DNA of 20,067 bases, from the NCBI RefSeq assembly GCF_008831285.2, contig NC_045140.1, forward strand, positions 28,536,033-28,556,099, in the 5' to 3' direction. The DNA is from Nymphaea colorata. Lineage: Eukaryota; Streptophyta; Magnoliopsida; Nymphaeales; Nymphaeaceae. Position numbers and translations under genes: made by a program. Of this stretch, positions 15,574 through 20,067 are shown in pieces. Under the pieces are notes generated by a model, which ran no database searches, was not told the origin of the DNA, and worked only from the letters and a program-made list of their open reading frames with translations. Within the stretch, counting starts at the first letter, position 1. Every line of letters begins with the position of its first letter.

Positions 15574-18500
15574 ATGGCCAAATCCAAAAAGAACCTCAAC
15601 GTTGAGGAAGGCACCGCCGATGAGGGCCAAACCGAGGCACCTCATCCCTCTGAATCCGTAGAGATTCAAGAACCCCTTGCCGGTCGCATCCTACAATTAG
15701 AGCGGGACTTTAACCGCTGGAAAAGAGAGATGCACAACATGGACCAGCAACGTAGAAATGAGGCCGTCCGTCGAGAGGAAGAACAACAACGTGAAACCAA
15801 TGAGATGAAGGGCATGCTTAAAGCGATTACAGCCCACCTCAACATTGGTACAGATCGACCCACCTCGGACCCCTCCACGTCAGGACGAGACAAGGGCAAG
15901 GGCAGATATGTGGAAGCGGATACACATGACGCTTCACATTTAGGCACCCCTCGTGAAGGTGCCGGCAGGGGCAGAATGCACCCACCCCCGGATCGCACTC
16001 AACAAGAGATGCGAAGTTCCTTCCAACAGCAACGCATTGGAAATCATAGCCAAAGCCGAAGCTTTTATGGCTCGGAAGGAGAGGAGGGTGAATCTCCTCA
16101 GAGAGAACGAAGAAGAACCAACTCTCGTCAAGAAGAGAGGAGAACCCCCACGGTTAGATACGAGTTTCCGAAGTTTAATGGGGAAGGTCTGAGAGAGTGG
16201 CTCTTCATGGCAGAGCGTTACTTTGTTTGCCACCGTATCCCGGATGAGGAATGGATAGAGATAGCGGCCGCCAACACCACAGGCGAGGCCACTACCCAAT
16301 ATCTCTGGTTTGACCATAAAACTAGAGAACCAACTTGGGAGAAGTTCAAAGCAAGCTTCCAACTCCGATTCGGTGATTCCACCTATTTGGACTACGACGA
16401 AGACTTGAAGAAGTTAGTCCAAAGAACGACCGTGCCAGCCTACCACAAAGAATTCATCCGTTTGGCTAGCCGAGTCCAATGGACCGAGAAGGCGCTTATT
16501 GGAGCCTTCAAGGGTGGATTAAAACAAGAGGTTGTCCTCGAAATGAAAGTCCAGAACTATGACACCCTCGAAGAATGTTTTGCCATGGCGCGAATATGTG
16601 AAGAGCGCCTAGAGGAGAAGCGAGCCCTAAAAAGGACTCGCAAATTTGACAAGCAGAAGAAGAAACCGGCGTTCTCTTCTAGCTCACGGCCCAGGGGTAA
16701 TGAATCAACTCCCTACGCACCTCGACGGGAGTTCAGGGCCGATACCAGATCTGGTAGGAACCCCCCTACCCGCTATCTCACACCGAAGCAAATTGAAGAA
16801 TATAGACGAAAAGGCTTATGCTATCGTTGTGAGGCCAAATGGGATAAGAACCATCAATGCAAATCCTTCTTCCATGTAATGGTGGTCAGCGATCCCGAAT
16901 ACAGCAGCAGCTCGGATAGTGACTCATCCTCGAGTTCACCTTCCAGCTCTAGCTCCTCTTCTGAGCAAGAGGAGAGGACAAGGAGAAAGGCCAAGAGGCC
17001 GGAAAAGGCAGAAACGAAGACAGAAGAGACTCCAAAAGCCGAAGGCAAACCCGAAGAGGGTGAGTCTCTTCACACCATGCAAGACCCCCACAAGCCCAAC
17101 GCCATGCGAGTATTTGGGCGTATCAACGGACAAAAAGTTTTGATTTTGCTTGATTGTGGAGCAACGAATAACTTCCTAACCGAGGAAGCGGCTCAAAGGT
17201 GCAATGTTGCCTTGCAACCAAGTAAACCTCAAACGATTGTCGTGGGAGGGGGCCACCGGCTGAAGTGCATGCACGAGGTTAAGGACATGGAGGTTACCAT
17301 CAAGAAACGTACCTTCAAAGTTGACTCGTTGGTCATACCCTTGGATGGAGTCGACTTAGTCCTAGGCATGTCTTGGTTCTTATCGTGGAAAGATATCCAC
17401 TGGGACGTCAAGAATTTCTCGATGACGTTCATTCCAGAGCTTGATGGGGAGCCCATCACGTTGCAAGGACTAGCCAGCACGACAAGTCCTAAGGCCGCCC
17501 TGCGTTGCCTCGACCAGGAGCAGCCCGCTTGCTGGGTCCTTACGCTAGCTACAGATGTTCCAGGATCGGACGAGACCATTGACGAACCGATCCCACCCTC
17601 GATTCAGAATGTGTTGAATAAGTTTCCCGAGATATTTGCGGAACCTAAAGGCCTACCTCCTCAAAGGGCCTATGACCACCGCATAGTACTCACGCAAGGA
17701 GCGGAGCCTGTAAACGTCAGGCCTTATCGGTATGGGTATAGTCAGAAGGCGGAAATTGAACGCCTCGTAAAAGAGATGCTCCATGATGGTATCATCCGTC
17801 CGAGCTGTAGTCCGTTCTCTTCCCCAGTCCTTTTGGTGAAGAAGAAAGACAACACGTGGAGATTTTGCATAGACTACAGAGCATTGAACGAGGTAACCGT
17901 CAAGGATCGGCACCCCATACCGGTCATAGATGAGTTGTTAGATGAGCTCACCGGCGCCACAATCTTTTCAAAGATAGACCTTCGCGCCGGCTATCATCAG
18001 ATAAGAATGCAAGACGAAGATATATTAAAGACTGCTTTCCGTACTCACGATGGGCATTACGAATTCTTAGTAATGCCGTTTGGGTTAACAAACGCACCAG
18101 CCACCTTTCAGAGGTGCATGAACGACGTATTTCGGGAGCACCTACGCAGTTTTATTTTGGTCTTTTTTGACGACATCCTCATCTACAGCCAGAGTGAGGA
18201 AAAGCATCGGGAACACCTGAGCATAACGCTAAACATATTGAAGGAACATCAGCTTTTCGCGAAGATGTCCAAGTGTAGCTTTGGACAATCTTCCATAGGG
18301 TATCTCGGGCACATTGTGTCGCGAGAAGGGGTTCGGGCAGACCCCGAAAAACTGCAAGCCATGGAGAAATGGCCACTGCCCAAAGATCTAAAGGGTCTAC
18401 GAGGCTTCCTTGGACTCACAGGGTACTACAGGAGGTTTATACAAGGATATGGAATTATCGCACAACCTCTAACCCAAATGCTAAAAAAGGGAGCTTTTCA

Positions 18501-20067
18501 GTGGACAGAGAAATCTAAGGTTGCATTTGACAAACTCAAGTCGGCCTTGATGACCGCTCCAGTTTTGACACTCCCCGACTTCACTAAGACCTTTACCATT
18601 GAAACCGATGCATGTGAAGTTGGCGTTGGGGCCGTACTCGGCCAAGAGGGTCATCCCATCGCATACATGTCGAAGGCCCTAACCAGTAGGGCGAAACCTT
18701 TCTCAACGTATGAGAAGGAGTTGCTTGCCATTGTAATTGCGGTGGAGAAATGGCGTCCCTATCTGATTGGACGCAGATTCATAGTAAGGACCGATCAGAA
18801 TAGTTTGAGATACATGCTTAAGCAACGTGTATCCACCCCCACACAACAACGCTGGTTAGCTAAGCTTTTGGGGTACGATTTCGAGATCGAATACAAGAAA
18901 GGTCCTGAAAATAAGGCAGCGGATTCCCTATCACGCCTTACCGAACAATTCATGACACTGTCAGTGGTGGAAACCAACTTATGGGTACGATTGGCCAACG
19001 ATCAAGATAATGACCAATCGACCAAATTACTTAAGGCTGCAGAAAAGCAGAATCCGGGTTCCATCCCTTTACATTCAGTGAAAGGGGATCTTCTTTTTAG
19101 GAAGGGGCGGGCCGTTGTCCCTCCTAATTCAGAGCTGAAACGAGAGCTTCTGCAGCACTTCCATGACTCGCCTGCTGCAGGACACGAAGGGGTCGCTAAG
19201 ACCGTGAGTAGAGTCAAGGCCCAGTTCTGGTGGCGAGGACTGAAGGCCGATGTGCAAAGGTACATCCGTCAGTGCAAGATTTGCCAAAGGGAGAAATACG
19301 AGGCAATCAAGCCTCCAGGTCACCTAAATCCACTCCCAATTCCTACAAGACCATGGACGGATATCACCATGGATTTCATTGATGCTATGCCTCGCTCAGA
19401 AGGAAAAGAGGCAATACTAGTTGTGGTTGATAGGCTGTCTAAATACAGCCACTTTGCACCATTGCCACGACTGTACCAAGGGCCAATGGTGGCTCACGTC
19501 TTCCAGGAGTACGTTGGAAAACTCCACGGGATGCCTCAGACGATCATCTGCGACAGAGACTCTATTTTTATGAGCGCGTTCTGGAGGGAGTATATGAAGA
19601 CGTTAGGTACAGAACTTCGGTTCAGCACTGCCCATCACCCGCAAACCGACGGGCAAAGCGAGATTGTGAATCGGTCTCTCGAGACTTACCTCAGATGCTT
19701 CGCAGGAGAAAGACCTAATTCATGGGTCAAATACTTACCCTGGGCCGAGTGGTCTTACAACACGAGTTGGCACTCGTCGACAGGGATGACTCCCTATGAG
19801 GCAGTCTACGGTTTTCCACCTCCGGCCATTCCAGCTTACGAAGGAGGTAGCGCCTTAGAGGATAATGTGGACTGCGAACTGCGCACCAGAGAGGAGGTCC
19901 TTAACTCCTTAAAACAGAATTTGATTAAAGCGCAGAATCGAATGAAGCAAGTCTACGATAAAGGTAGACAAGACCGAGCATTCGAAGAAGGGCAGTACGT
20001 ATGGTTGAAGAGGCTTCCTCTGAAGCAGAAGTCTCTAATGGGGCAGCCATACTCGAAACTTCTGCCG
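15574..20067 (+). CDS. Gag-Pol polyprotein of element C (3' end outside window)
   Basis: Reading codon by codon from ATG 15574 (MAKSKK), the frame stays open for 1,498 codons to the window edge. In order: a coiled-coil-like N-terminus (~35-95); a Gag capsid domain (~194-350); a CX2CX7HXC zinc knuckle (416-429); a Ser-rich then Lys/Glu-rich linker (~443-495); aspartic protease with D527 in DCGAT, where Ser is usual after Asp; reverse transcriptase (~690-880) with FFDD at 864-867; RNase H with TDAC at 1011-1014; integrase zinc finger (H1197, H1204, C1234, C1237); and the DDE core D1267, D1327, E1363 with 35 residues between the last two. It stops at KLLP, just before the GPY/F segment seen in A. 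All visible catalytic residues except the protease Ser are kept, so C may be autonomous. It would make particles, copy the RNA and integrate the cDNA. Confidence 0.95.
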   Translation, partial: MAKSKKNLNVEEGTADEGQTEAPHPSESVEIQEPLAGRILQLERDFNRWKREMHNMDQQRRNEAVRREEEQQRETNEMKGMLKAITAHLNIGTDRPTSDPSTSGRDKGKGRYVEADTHDASHLGTPREGAGRGRMHPPPDRTQQEMRSSFQQQRIGNHSQSRSFYGSEGEEGESPQRERRRTNSRQEERRTPTVRYEFPKFNGEGLREWLFMAERYFVCHRIPDEEWIEIAAANTTGEATTQYLWFDHKTREPTWEKFKASFQLRFGDSTYLDYDEDLKKLVQRTTVPAYHKEFIRLASRVQWTEKALIGAFKGGLKQEVVLEMKVQNYDTLEECFAMARICEERLEEKRALKRTRKFDKQKKKPAFSSSSRPRGNESTPYAPRREFRADTRSGRNPPTRYLTPKQIEEYRRKGLCYRCEAKWDKNHQCKSFFHVMVVSDPEYSSSSDSDSSSSSPSSSSSSSEQEERTRRKAKRPEKAETKTEETPKAEGKPEEGESLHTMQDPHKPNAMRVFGRINGQKVLILLDCGATNNFLTEEAAQRCNVALQPSKPQTIVVGGGHRLKCMHEVKDMEVTIKKRTFKVDSLVIPLDGVDLVLGMSWFLSWKDIHWDVKNFSMTFIPELDGEPITLQGLASTTSPKAALRCLDQEQPACWVLTLATDVPGSDETIDEPIPPSIQNVLNKFPEIFAEPKGLPPQRAYDHRIVLTQGAEPVNVRPYRYGYSQKAEIERLVKEMLHDGIIRPSCSPFSSPVLLVKKKDNTWRFCIDYRALNEVTVKDRHPIPVIDELLDELTGATIFSKIDLRAGYHQIRMQDEDILKTAFRTHDGHYEFLVMPFGLTNAPATFQRCMNDVFREHLRSFILVFFDDILIYSQSEEKHREHLSITLNILKEHQLFAKMSKCSFGQSSIGYLGHIVSREGVRADPEKLQAMEKWPLPKDLKGLRGFLGLTGYYRRFIQGYGIIAQPLTQMLKKGAFQWTEKSKVAFDKLKSALMTAPVLTLPDFTKTFTIETDACEVGVGAVLGQEGHPIAYMSKALTSRAKPFSTYEKELLAIVIAVEKWRPYLIGRRFIVRTDQNSLRYMLKQRVSTPTQQRWLAKLLGYDFEIEYKKGPENKAADSLSRLTEQFMTLSVVETNLWVRLANDQDNDQSTKLLKAAEKQNPGSIPLHSVKGDLLFRKGRAVVPPNSELKRELLQHFHDSPAAGHEGVAKTVSRVKAQFWWRGLKADVQRYIRQCKICQREKYEAIKPPGHLNPLPIPTRPWTDITMDFIDAMPRSEGKEAILVVVDRLSKYSHFAPLPRLYQGPMVAHVFQEYVGKLHGMPQTIICDRDSIFMSAFWREYMKTLGTELRFSTAHHPQTDGQSEIVNRSLETYLRCFAGERPNSWVKYLPWAEWSYNTSWHSSTGMTPYEAVYGFPPPAIPAYEGGSALEDNVDCELRTREEVLNSLKQNLIKAQNRMKQVYDKGRQDRAFEEGQYVWLKRLPLKQKSLMGQPYSKLLP

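Larger units (their letters stand above)
11763..20067 (+). mobile_element. Element C: chromovirus-type LTR retrotransposon, right part outside the window
   Basis: LTR, PBS, structured leader and an uninterrupted gag-pol frame are seen in order. The integrase C-terminus, expected chromodomain, tail and 3' LTR lie beyond the window. Pol is closely similar to A's over RT, RNase H and integrase, whereas Gag and the leader differ much more, so A and C are sister families rather than copies of one. Confidence 0.85.

Noticed and set aside
15940-16362. 140-codon open frame on the minus strand
   Set aside because: It lies antisense to C gag and shows no domain; a shadow of the real frame.

Overview
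This is plant nuclear DNA made almost entirely of LTR retrotransposons. The evidence for a land plant is two Ty3/gypsy (Metaviridae) Gag-Pol polyproteins, primer-binding sites complementary to plant initiator-Met tRNA (TGGTATCAGAGC), and a chromodomain after the integrase, which marks chromoviruses. RT, RNase H and integrase motifs look most like the Reina/Tcn1/Galadriel side of plant chromoviruses, but the clade call is from memory of motifs only. I see no host gene, tRNA, rRNA or CRISPR. All elements lie on the + strand.

Layout. (1) 1-140: a degraded scrap resembling the C-terminal pol tail found again at 11.34-11.44 kb ('element D'). (2) About 141-2970: 5' LTR of element A. It is a mosaic: up to ~980 it differs from A's own 3' LTR, and from ~981 to 2970 it is nearly identical to 9132-11138. 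(3) PBS 2974, leader, then A's single gag-pol reading frame 3153-8249, broken by one nonsense codon (TAA at 6990) inside the integrase core. (4) A's 3' UTR and 3' LTR, right end 11138. (5) 11139-11597: C-terminal pol tail of another element, B, into which A apparently inserted. (6) A four-hairpin cluster (11595-11716), then a ~3.2 kb LTR ending at 15007 that serves both as B's 3' LTR and as element C's 5' LTR. (7) C: PBS 15010, a structured leader, and an open gag-pol frame from 15574 to the window end (1,498 codons, no stop), cut in the integrase just before its GPY/F motif.

How the parts work together. Each element should transcribe from a U3 TATA box, giving an unusually long R-U5 leader (about 2.5-3.1 kb between TATA box and LTR end). 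Gag would form particles. Protease, RT, RNase H and integrase would copy the RNA from the tRNA primer and insert the cDNA, with the chromodomain steering it to chromatin. C looks coding-competent as far as visible; A is young by LTR identity but has a broken integrase.

The most interesting signals are in the non-coding parts: a U5 stem-loop with a compensatory base-pair change between A and C at matching distance from the PBS, a GTAAGT splice donor at a homologous place in both LTRs, hairpin arrays right after the pol stop codons, a hairpin group in C's leader, and the mosaic 5' LTR, whose seam carries seven single-base deletions that could mark an assembly join.
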